Assembly: GCA_030374805.1 (NCBI GenBank)
Contig: JARGSG010000199.1
Coordinates: forward strand, 434,001 to 498,000
Origin: Gracilaria gracilis
Taxonomy: Eukaryota > Rhodophyta > Florideophyceae > Gracilariales > Gracilariaceae
DNA: 64,000 nt
Direction of reading: 5' to 3'
In this document: positions 55,999 to 64,000 of the stretch, piece after piece
Layout of the letters: every line of letters starts with the position of its first letter
Numbering within the stretch: position 1 is the stretch's first letter
The notes under the pieces: model-generated
The model's database searches: none
Told to the model about the DNA's origin: nothing
What the model saw: the letters and a program-made list of their open reading frames with translations, nothing else
Made by a program: the position numbers and the translations under genes

Positions 55999-57648
55999 AT
56001 GACCGTTCCAACCTCTGGATCGCCAATCATTGCAGCGTTCCAACGCGCTGCCAGCAAACAAACCACAATGGCACAAGACCACACCAACCGCACCAGCCCT
56101 CCAGATGCCTCCGCAACAGATTCTTCCGCCACTGAAACTCCATCTCTCACCGAGAAAAAGAAACGAAGCGTGAACAATGTCCTCTCCATTGCCGATCGGG
56201 CCAAGATAGTGTCTTGGATGTGGCACCATGCTCAACAAAATGGCCAACGCCATGTTATATCGAAAACAGTGCAGCAATTTCCCGGTTTCTTTCGCAGTAG
56301 CCCCAAAGCAAATTTACAAAAGGCAAGTAGGCTCTGGCGGAGCAGAAAGCAGTATGTGGATTCGGAGGGAAACCCGAGCACTCACGGGTCATGCACATCC
56401 ATTACAAAGAGAACCCATCTTGGTATTAAGCGCATTAACTTGAAAGCTCGCAGTGGTAGAGGACGAAAGACGAGGACTTGGGTCACTGTTCTCCACCTCG
56501 ATATACTCCAAGAGTTCGACTGACTGCGAAAACTGGGCGTAAAATTCAACTGGAATACCTTGCAGCTCATGGCTAAAACGATGATACATCACTCTGACAA
56601 GCAAGAATATCACAAATTTGCCGTTGACAGTGGGACCGGAAAGCTTTTGACATGTTGCATCACACGGAGATGGGTTCAAACCTTTGCAGACCGGTACCGA
56701 ATTGTAAGCCGCGCACACACGGGAAAGCACTTGCTTTCTCCACAAAAGACAACTTTCATCCACAAAGAGATTGCCTACCATTTAGGGCATGTCTTGCGAA
56801 TGTTTAGAAAAGGATTGTGGAAAGAAGAAAACGTTGAAAACGCAGACGAAACGCACTTCATGATCAACATGGATAATGGCCGCACGCTTGTTTTCTGTGG
56901 AGAAAAAGAGGTTAAGTATGCAGATGTGGTTTTTCCAGGTGAAGAGGGTATGACAATGGTTCTTCGAATTAGCGGGGGTCCTTTGGCAAAGATTGAACCG
57001 GTGTTTATGGTTTTTCAGAACCAGAACAGATCCTACCCAATACGGAGAGTGCCAGATGATGTGCCAAATGTTTCTTACCGTGGTGGGCCAAAAGGCTGGG
57101 TGAACACGGTTGTTATGCCGCAATGGCTGGGAGAGAAAAAAGTTATCAATCGCTTGCCACACAAAAGGAAGAGGATTTTGTTTGTGGACAATTGAAGTGG
57201 ACACAATCAAACTATGGAGCTGTTGTCTGCGGCGAATCACATTAACACTGAGATACAATACTTTACATTAAACGAAACGCACCTTGTCCAGCCTGCTGAT
57301 TCGTTTATTATTCAAAAAATCAAGATCGCATGGAACGGCAGGTGGAAGAACCACAAGATGGAAATGGTTAAAAAGAAAGCTTTGTCTTCGTCTTGGAAGG
57401 TTAGGAATCGCGGAAAAGCGTTTTTTCTGCGTTTGGCAGGGTTGGCAGTGATGGATGTTAATCGGGAAAGAGATGTTGACGGTTTGACATATGCCCGCAA
57501 AGCAATGATACGAACTGGTCTCTCTCTGAATGTTAATGGGCTGTGGGAAGAGAAGCAGTTATTTCCCAACTTGCAGGAGATCATCGCCAAGCATCAAAAT
57601 CATTTTGATGGTGAGGCAGTGAAGATTGACAGTGACTTAGTCAATTGA
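55999..57648 (+). pseudogene. pogo-type (DDE_1) transposase with two in-frame TGA codons
   Basis: One frame runs from ATG 55,999 to a TGA at 57,646-57,648, 549 codons, interrupted only by TGA at 56,521-56,523 (codon 175) and TGA at 57,193-57,195 (codon 399). N-terminal helix-turn-helix-like part: SIADRAKIVSWMWHH, ISKTVQQFPGFF, ASRLWRSRKQYV. Catalytic aspartates: D283 in ENADETHF, D397 in RILFVDN and D434 in HLVQPADSFI, 36 residues between the last two. Codon 175 lies in EFD-x-LRKLGVKFN, where an arginine codon CGA would need one transition to become TGA. Codon 399 lies in VDN-x-SGHN, usually cysteine in this family. Two point mutations are the simplest reading. Readthrough is possible but unproven. 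Confidence 0.85.
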
Positions 57649-57862
57649 CACGGATATGTGTTGGGGTCCATATCAATAATACGGAATGGCACAAAAGTTC
57701 GACGAAAGTTATGGCCATTTTCTCTTCAGAACTCGCTTTTCCATGCCAAAACCAAACTTGTAGACCGCACTCTCCCCTTCCATCCAAGCCGAAGTAAACA
57801 AGAATTGGTCAAGGTAGACCGAAGTTATCATAAAACTACTGCATTAAGTGCTTTTTTACAGA

Positions 57863-59851
57863 TTAGCTACGCCAATCACTCCCACTAGAGAAGTACTCCG
57901 TGCGCTTTTGTTCATCACTTTGATAATAGCGATCTAAAACGTTCTTCACTAGATATCCCTCCCGCGTCTGTTCTTGCACAGATTTGACCTCTGACAAAGG
58001 CAAAATAGGCAACTGGAACGAATTATTTTCAAGCAAACATTGGCTTTCTTCCATAATCGTTGTAGACGAGACAGTCGTTTTCAAAAGTCTGTATCTGCAC
58101 CATTCATTATCACTAGACAGACGCTTGACCATCACACCCTCCTTGAAATCAGCATCAAAACGGAATATATGATACGTTGAAAGCTTGAACGTATTTGGAA
58201 TCTTGAAAAACTTCTTTAAGAACGCCTTCCAGTCTATCCAATTCACCTCCACGGCCGACACTGCTTTGTTTGTCACAGAACTTTCCTCCAAGACTTTCAT
58301 CATCTCCTTTGGTCCGAAAACATTTTGCTGCTTTAAACGCCGCTTAACTAATCCAAAGGCTGCATCACATCGGTTCTTAGTGTGTCCGGCGACTAAGAAC
58401 CGCAAGACTATCCTGCTTTCATACCCCATGACCACACGCCATAGTAAATACCACATCATAAACCTATTTTTGTTTTGCCCACTACAATTATCGGCATGAA
58501 GGTCTAAACACTTGTGATGCTCAGTGATAGCCCCAGCAACTCGATGCTCACTAATTGCGTGATGAAGCATAGAGGCCACCTCGCTGCAAGTCTTGTTGTT
58601 AGGCCAATGGCCTTCTGGTAACCCATAGACATTGCATACCTTGAACGAGCTACTATATATACCGAATATGTCGAACTTTAGTCCCGTAACGAAATACATT
58701 TGGCCCGGTTGCCTCAGTAAGTGCGGAAGTAAGACCTTTTCGGCAAAGTCAAAAACGAGGTGGATGGGTGAGGATGATGGACATGCACTGGCCGACGAAA
58801 GAATTGTTTTGTACAGTGTGAATTCCTGCAATGCTTCGCCCCGATGTAACGCTCGTGCCCTTAACATTGTTTCTCTTATGTTTGGAGCCGTCGCGTTGCG
58901 TGCCGAGCTCATGAGTGCGGTGCACAAATCACAGAAATCACTTCCTGCTTTGAAGATACGTAAAGTAGGATACTTCTTCCTCCATGTCTTGAGAAATGCG
59001 TTCCTGGTCAATGGCTCATCCGGCTCGCTTGCCATGCTCATTAGAGCAGCCGCCGTAATGATCTCATTCCATTGTACTTTGTAGATTTCGTAAACGTCAT
59101 ATCTTCGGGTGCCACTGCTTAACCACTGAACAGGATGTTCTTCATCCGACCCACGTCCGCTTGGACAATACAGTGCATGAAGAGCAGCATGGTGTTGCAA
59201 GAATGCAAGCGCAGTGGCAGTTTGCAACGACTCCTTTCCCTTCCTCCCCTTGGATTTCTCGTTTTTCCGTATGCTGAACACTTTCTCCTCCGCAAGTTGT
59301 TTTGCGAGACGTTCAATATGGCGAGGGCTTAGCTGAACTATTGCGGCAAACGCAGATAGACAAACGCAAGATCCTCTGATGGCATACCTTGTTGACGTGT
59401 TGCACTGGGTTGTAGTTCTCCGACGCTTTGCCTTCCTTCTTTCGGCACGCTCTGCATCCCATTGCACCAGTTGGTTTTGTTTGCCCTTTGGCGCAGTCAA
59501 GCAGAGTAACATGCCCCTAACAGTGTTAACTCTTTGGTCTTCATCAAGGGCACCAAACGATAGAGCCAATGGAATGTCGTCGGGTCGTAAACACTTCGCA
59601 TCACAACTGCAATTCGCAGACATACGATCATAGTGCTGACGGGCACAACGCTCAGAAACTAAAGCGGAAAGCGTGTCATCTTCAGCACCACTGTCCGAGA
59701 GATGCGATGATAATTCAAGGTGTTGTTGGTCGGAATCTGCTGGTTCGTATGGCATTGGAAGGAGTTCGGAGTCCAGTTGTTCAAGATCTTGAGAAATGAG
59801 TTCTTCGATGTCTACGCTGTTGTCATCGGTGAAAAACGGCATCGCCATCAT
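57863..59851 (-). CDS. intact DUF7869-like DDE protein (putative transposase)
   Basis: A 662-residue uninterrupted frame. The acidic N-terminus is followed by a cysteine cluster (CARQHYDRMSANCSCDAKC, residues 69-87), a helix-turn-helix-like segment (QLSPRHIERLAKQLAEE, 173-189) and a CxxC (DFCDLC, 305-310). The catalytic-like part has HLVFDFAEKVLLPH (D368), LHADNCSGQNKNRFMMWYLL (D454) and FLVAGHTKNRCDAAFGLVKR (D496), the DFA / ADN-GQNKN / GHTK-D-FG series of DUF7869 proteins, which have an RNase-H-like DDE fold. This triad is my reading of the motif pattern. It sits convergent to the pogo-type transposase inside the same inverted ends, 214 bases away tail to tail. Whether it mobilises this element is unknown. 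Confidence 0.75.
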   Translation of the reverse strand: MMAMPFFTDDNSVDIEELISQDLEQLDSELLPMPYEPADSDQQHLELSSHLSDSGAEDDTLSALVSERCARQHYDRMSANCSCDAKCLRPDDIPLALSFGALDEDQRVNTVRGMLLCLTAPKGKQNQLVQWDAERAERRKAKRRRTTTQCNTSTRYAIRGSCVCLSAFAAIVQLSPRHIERLAKQLAEEKVFSIRKNEKSKGRKGKESLQTATALAFLQHHAALHALYCPSGRGSDEEHPVQWLSSGTRRYDVYEIYKVQWNEIITAAALMSMASEPDEPLTRNAFLKTWRKKYPTLRIFKAGSDFCDLCTALMSSARNATAPNIRETMLRARALHRGEALQEFTLYKTILSSASACPSSSPIHLVFDFAEKVLLPHLLRQPGQMYFVTGLKFDIFGIYSSSFKVCNVYGLPEGHWPNNKTCSEVASMLHHAISEHRVAGAITEHHKCLDLHADNCSGQNKNRFMMWYLLWRVVMGYESRIVLRFLVAGHTKNRCDAAFGLVKRRLKQQNVFGPKEMMKVLEESSVTNKAVSAVEVNWIDWKAFLKKFFKIPNTFKLSTYHIFRFDADFKEGVMVKRLSSDNEWCRYRLLKTTVSSTTIMEESQCLLENNSFQLPILPLSEVKSVQEQTREGYLVKNVLDRYYQSDEQKRTEYFSSGSDWRS

Positions 59852-60099
59852 GGTGGTGATAGGTGGGGTATCAGACGAGCACTATCGCTGTGTCAATGTA
59901 TTTAAAATGCGTGTTCCTTCGTCTTCAAGGGCTTTTCAGAAAAACAGCGTTCTCGGTTTCACACCATAGAGACCGCAAGATCTCGGGTTTGAGACATCCG
60001 TTTTCTACGAGAACCGTCTCATTCGAAAGCTACAGATCTGGGCTCAAAAGGAAGGTAGAAACCTGGAAAAGTTGAAAATGTGCCATTCCGTACTTTTGA

Positions 60100-60291
60100 T
60101 ATGGAACACGACACATATTGCTAACCCATATTAATTGCGTTGAGAATAAATATTGTGGCCCACATTAATTGAGACTGCTTTTTTATTAGTGTGGTACACT
60201 TCATAATGTGGGTCACACTATTTTATGTTTCTTTCTCCTCAGAACTGTTACAGAAAATAGTGTGACCCACTCTAATTGCGGTCACTGGGTG
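60100..60291 (-). repeat. right inverted end and subterminal repeats of the pogo-like element
   Basis: The inverted end covers at least the last 26 bases. Inside are AACCCATATTAATTGCG (60,122), GGCCCACATTAATTGAG (60,158), TTATTAGTGTGGTAC (60,183) and AATGTGGGTCACACTATTTT (60,204), which match the left-end words. Confidence 0.75.
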
Positions 60292-63020
60292 TACATGAAC
60301 GTCATTCTATGCGCCGTGCCCCAACGCGCTCAAAGCAATTCGGCGGTGGTGTGCACTGGCAATATAAATTGTGCGACCGTTCGGCGCGGCGAAGTGCCCG
60401 CCGGCGGTCAAGTGTGGACAGACCCTGTTGCGCCTCCTTGGTTCCGAACAGTGTCGCAGTTTTTTGTGATTTGAACTGTCATTGTTGGAACGTGGACGTT
60501 GTTTTGCTTGTTATTAAAACCAACCTGCTAGCAACGCTTTTATCAGCGTTTGGGAAGCAAGCTTTTCTGAAAAAAATTCGCGAAGCTCCTGTTGCGTGCC
60601 TCAAGTGGGTTTCAACTTCACAATCTCGAATGTCAATTTATTTCTGAAAATACTTTTCCAGCGCCATCTGGAATGTAGCATTGCATTATGAAGTGCTAAA
60701 ATTCTTAAAGCAATTCAATGCAATCGTAAATATTTTGATTCCAATTGTAAGGTCTTCCGATCAGCTCCCTTTGAACTCCAACAAACTGCCATCACATTTT
60801 GCTATTGTGTAGAAACAGAGCATACAGATTGACCAAATTTGTAGACGTGGCCCTCCCGGTGGGAGTTGTAGATACTCGAAAATACAAAGAGCATTATCGC
60901 TGAAAGTACTTAGATTCTCAAAAGCAAAAGTTTTTAAGCTTATTTGAAAAGCGTTTGTTACTTTCTAAAAACCTCTAAAGTAGCCAACGTGTTTTTAATT
61001 ATTTGAGAGAATAGAGAACCTATAAAGTCAAATCAGATTCACATTTTGACTAAAAGGCCAGAGACTACAAGATCCACTGAGATGTTGAAGTACTTTTTAG
61101 AATGATATTTTGCGGTTCTTGTTAATTTTACCTAGAGGTCTAATTGCTCATAGCGTTATGCTGTATTCATAAATATCAAGCATGTTTTTAAGATAGTGAA
61201 ACAAATAGATAACTAAAGAATTAACTTCACTGTCGTAGTATTTTGTTTGTAATACCAGGCACTTGGAATAAGGCCATTCATGCACACCGAATGAAAGATT
61301 ATCGCACTGTGGGAGTCCGTTTGTTTCAACCTCTAAAATCTTGATCTCCGACACATTTCGCTTTCTGGGATACCAATTTGTTGTTTTTGAATTGATCCAA
61401 TTTTAATTAGTGTCCAAAAAAGCAGCGAGATGCACCGTGTAACACGGCGCATATTTTGAAGTGAAAATATTTATTTTTACAACGGTGTTTGAATAGAATT
61501 TGTGCATTCTATGTATAAGCGTCACGAAATCGCAATGTACCAACACTGCAGGTAGATCTCCAGAACAGCAGCCAACGCTACTGTAGTAGTTGAATTTGCC
61601 CAAATTAGCTTTGCAAGTGGAGCCAATTGCCAGCTTTCCACCCCTATAGGAGCTTTGCGATTTGCGATAATAGTTTTAGTTTTCATAATTTTCAATAATA
61701 GTTTTTAGTTTTAGTTTTCAAGAAGTTCGAATTTCCCGCTATTCCCAGAAGAAAGGGCAGGGTTACAGTATCGTGGTCCCAGGAATTCTTTAACCCTTGT
61801 CGGGTACCAGGATATTCTGGAATAGGTACCTGGAAGAGCTCTTCCAACTGGAAGTGCATCTCTTCCAGGTACCGAATACATATAGACTTATTCACAAATA
61901 AAGGTTTTCATGCACAGAATGTTGCATTGCTGAAATATAAAGAACAAGATCATTGTATAATCGCATTCCGGTGTACAGAACTCTTCGGAAGAAGGCCTTC
62001 AAGAGCATGCAGTACGTATTAAATAGCGGTGAAAAGTTCTTCTTTATTTTCTCTAGACTCTATAGAAGTTTGATTAGCTTGCGCCCACAGAAAGCCAGGA
62101 AAAAATTCTTTTAAACGATTGTTTAGACTACAAATAAAGCACAAGGAAGGGCTATAGATAAGATGTACACTACTGTTTGTTATGCTTTGGTATCTGTCTT
62201 TTGATTACTTTGTTGAATTCGTAGACCTTCTTCAAATATTAAAATATCTACAATTGCATCACTTCTTTGAATTGTCGTCCCAACAAATTCAAAGTAGGAA
62301 AAGAGAGACTTTATAGACTCACAAAGATAGCACAAAGAGTGTTCTGTTCTATGGATGGCTTGGTTCTTCTCCGCACATTGATTGCTAAGAAACAGTTCTG
62401 GTTGACATAGAAATTAGTCAGGTTTGTAAACGATTTTCTTATATTCTACATCATAATAGGAATAAAAAGACCTATATGTATTTTGCACAATGTGAGCACA
62501 ATAGTTATGATCATAATCAACACCAATAATTTTAGAGATCCTACTAACACGCTAGTTCGCTAACTGTATCTATGTTTTTCACTTGGTATAGCTATGCAGT
62601 TTACAAAGATGTGCCTTACGAGCTTGATAAAGCGTACAGCAATGAATGGCTTGTACCTATATTATGCACCTGGAAGCGGAACTATTCCAATTGGAAGAGA
62701 ACCTCTTCCAAAAAATTTGACTAAATTCTTGTCCATGAAGCGTTCTAGCTTCCTTTCGAGCGTTCAAGTTCGACCCGCATATCTTAAAATGTATGGGTTC
62801 CTATTTTATACTACATATAGTAAATGAAAGAAGAGAGAAAGTCCTCCTCAACTCAATTTATTATATATATTTCTATGCAGTGCGTGCGTAGTTATGTATA
62901 CATCTAAAATGAGAATTCCGAAAGTTTCACACCTATTCCTGGTCCGCCTGAAAAGGGTTAACGCGCTCTTTTCACAGATCCAAGTTGCCAGCCCATAATG
63001 TGAAGAAGCCATCATAATGA
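60292..63020. other. 2.7 kb AT-rich sequence, no gene seen
   Basis: Short frames such as 60,276-60,647, 61,148-61,354 and 62,594-62,827 show no motif, mostly lack convincing ATG context and are in AT-rich DNA. I find no transposon ends. The first 200 bases are GC-richer and may be the far side of the host site of the pogo-like element. Confidence 0.5.
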
Positions 63021-63254
63021 ATACCTTTCGGAAGACAGTGACTTACGTGTGATCTGCCCTAAGTAATTAATCCGTCCGCGAGTGTTGCGTGTGGTCTGGG
63101 CGAGACGCCCTAACCATTGCCCTCATCATCCATCATCAGCAGTGGCTCATACATATGAAAACTGTCCTAACCTTCCAAGTCATGCAACGAATCTGTACTA
63201 CAGATTCTGTAGCCCACGAAATAAAAACTGGCCCGAAAAAGGTATCGAAAAGGC
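63021..63254. mobile_element. MITE-like unit 1
   Basis: It begins ATACCTTTCGGAAGACAGTG and ends near CCCGAAAAAGGTATC, a degenerate inverted match to its start. The first 111 bases are repeated almost exactly at 63,262-63,372. It has no coding capacity. Confidence 0.6.
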
Positions 63255-63261
63255 CTTTTGG

Positions 63262-64000
63262 ATACCTTTCGGAAGACAGTGACTTACGTGTGATCTGCCC
63301 TAAGTAATTAATCCGTCCGCGAGTGTTGCGTGTGGTCTGGGCCAGACGCCCTAACCATTGCCCTCATCATCCAAAAAACAAGACCAAAATGTGTTGCAGT
63401 CAAAAGTGTGGTGGTTTCGGCGCCTATAAACAAAATGACAGAGTTCAGCGGCCGTCTTCGTATCATTTCGCCAATTCGAAGCGCCCTTTCTCCGACCCAA
63501 CTACGATCGTTTGAGTCCCATTCTGGTTCTTGTGCTGGGCAAGACATGCTTGTAGCTCAAGCTAGCATGCCAAAATCACCCTCCAAAATCCCGTTTTTGA
63601 AACAACACTTTAAAGTTGTTCGTGCAAATAACAAGTTCAACAGTTACTGTTGCAAATCTTATTGAGTGGTTCATTCGACTCGACTCAAAATCTACTAAGG
63701 TTTGATACTATCTAGATACGTGGCGCCACATAACACTAAAAAGTTTTTAGTAAAAACATCCCCTAGAATATATCCTATACTCTATAATGCATTATATAAG
63801 GGTTATCAACTGGTACGAGAGTGCGATATGAGCCCGAGGGATTGTTATTTTACCGAGGCGGACCGTATTCGAGCCTAGTGACGAGCTGCACATGTCATGC
63901 CAGCTCTAGATAGCACCCAGATGAAAGCGAACCACCACACACGCAACACTCGCGGACGGATTAATTACTTAGGGCAGATCACACGTAAGTCACTGTCTTC
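63262..64000. mobile_element. MITE-like unit 2, runs off the window edge
   Basis: It begins with the same 111 bases as unit 1 (ATACCTTTCGGAAGACAGTG...), and the last 64 bases of the window (63,937-64,000) are an inverted copy of its left end, ending ...CACTGTCTTC. The remaining few bases of the right end lie outside. Between the ends no gene is supported. An open frame at 63,330-63,665 begins in the repeat and has no motif. Probably a nonautonomous DNA transposon with long inverted repeats. Confidence 0.7.

Larger units (their letters stand above)
55782..60291. mobile_element. pogo-like DNA transposon carrying two convergent genes
   Basis: The element is 4,510 bp. Ends: left CACCCAGTGACCGCGATTAG, right (complement) CACCCAGTGACCGCAATTAG, continuing AG(G/T)GGGT, flanked by TA at 55,780-55,781 and 60,292-60,293, the target duplication of Tc1/mariner-pogo elements. 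It contains a pogo-type transposase (plus, 55,999-57,648) and a 662-aa DUF7869-like DDE protein (minus, 57,863-59,851), tail to tail. Subterminal repeats of the form ATTARTGTGGG occur at both ends. Confidence 0.85.

Noticed and set aside
60276-60647. 123-codon frame right of the pogo-like element
   Set aside because: It begins inside the element end, has no motif, and is Arg/Ser-rich then hydrophobic without a pattern.
1-64000. CRISPR arrays, bacterial operons or a viral genome
   Set aside because: Spliceosomal introns, WD40 and kinase relics and eukaryotic transposons dominate; no regularly spaced short repeats with unique spacers were seen.

Overview
The window is nuclear DNA from a eukaryote, almost entirely accessory sequence. 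Evidence for a nuclear genome is spliceosomal introns (a 59-nt intron with a perfect TACTAAC branch site in the transposase gene at 28,069-29,096, and a 46-nt intron in its divergent partner), WD40 and AGC-kinase gene remnants, and six or more classes of eukaryotic transposable element. The short introns, the transposon mix and the WD40 style suggest a red alga of the Chondrus type. That is an inference from family style; no marker gene here settles it. I see no rRNA, CRISPR array or convincing tRNA.

Layout. 1-144: 3' tail of an unrecognised gene. 387-1,447: decayed pogo/Tigger-type transposase. 1,965-2,315: fragment of a Harbinger accessory gene. 2.3-11.6 kb: a broken chromodomain Ty3/gypsy element with an antisense gene block at its 3' end. 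11,571-25,090: a broken Copia element split by a second chromodomain Ty3/gypsy element (13,417-24,819) that has recognisable LTRs and also a 3' antisense gene block. 25,461-30,712: a minus-strand WD40 gene interrupted by a 4.0-kb PIF/Harbinger-like DNA transposon (25,691-29,709), which has a CGG target duplication, inverted ends and two apparently intact divergent genes. 31-41.7 kb: a gene graveyard with an AGC-kinase pseudogene, membrane-protein remnants, an intact 205-aa basic-repeat protein and several unassigned open frames. 41,853-50,617: a CMC/EnSpm-type (tnp2-like) transposase gene read on the minus strand and interrupted by a whole-looking DIRS-like tyrosine-recombinase retroelement (42,120-48,234), with the transposase frame resuming exactly on the far side. 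51,246-52,341: a divergent nuclear-type gene that may belong to the same CMC element. 53.4-54.7 kb: a Copia RT/RNase H remnant. 55,782-60,291: a TA-flanked pogo-like transposon carrying two convergent genes, a pogo-type transposase with two in-frame TGA codons and an intact 662-aa DUF7869-like DDE protein. 60.3-64 kb: AT-rich sequence with nothing recognised until two adjacent MITE-like units at the right edge.

Two insertions are resolved to the base from host reading frame. Removing the Harbinger-like element leaves a WD40 repeat with exactly the right spacing. Removing the DIRS-like element leaves the CMC transposase frame continuous with no target duplication, as expected for tyrosine-recombinase retroelements. 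The most novel-looking signals are the pogo-like element with a second, unrelated transposase-like gene, and the 3' antisense gene blocks of the two chromodomain elements.
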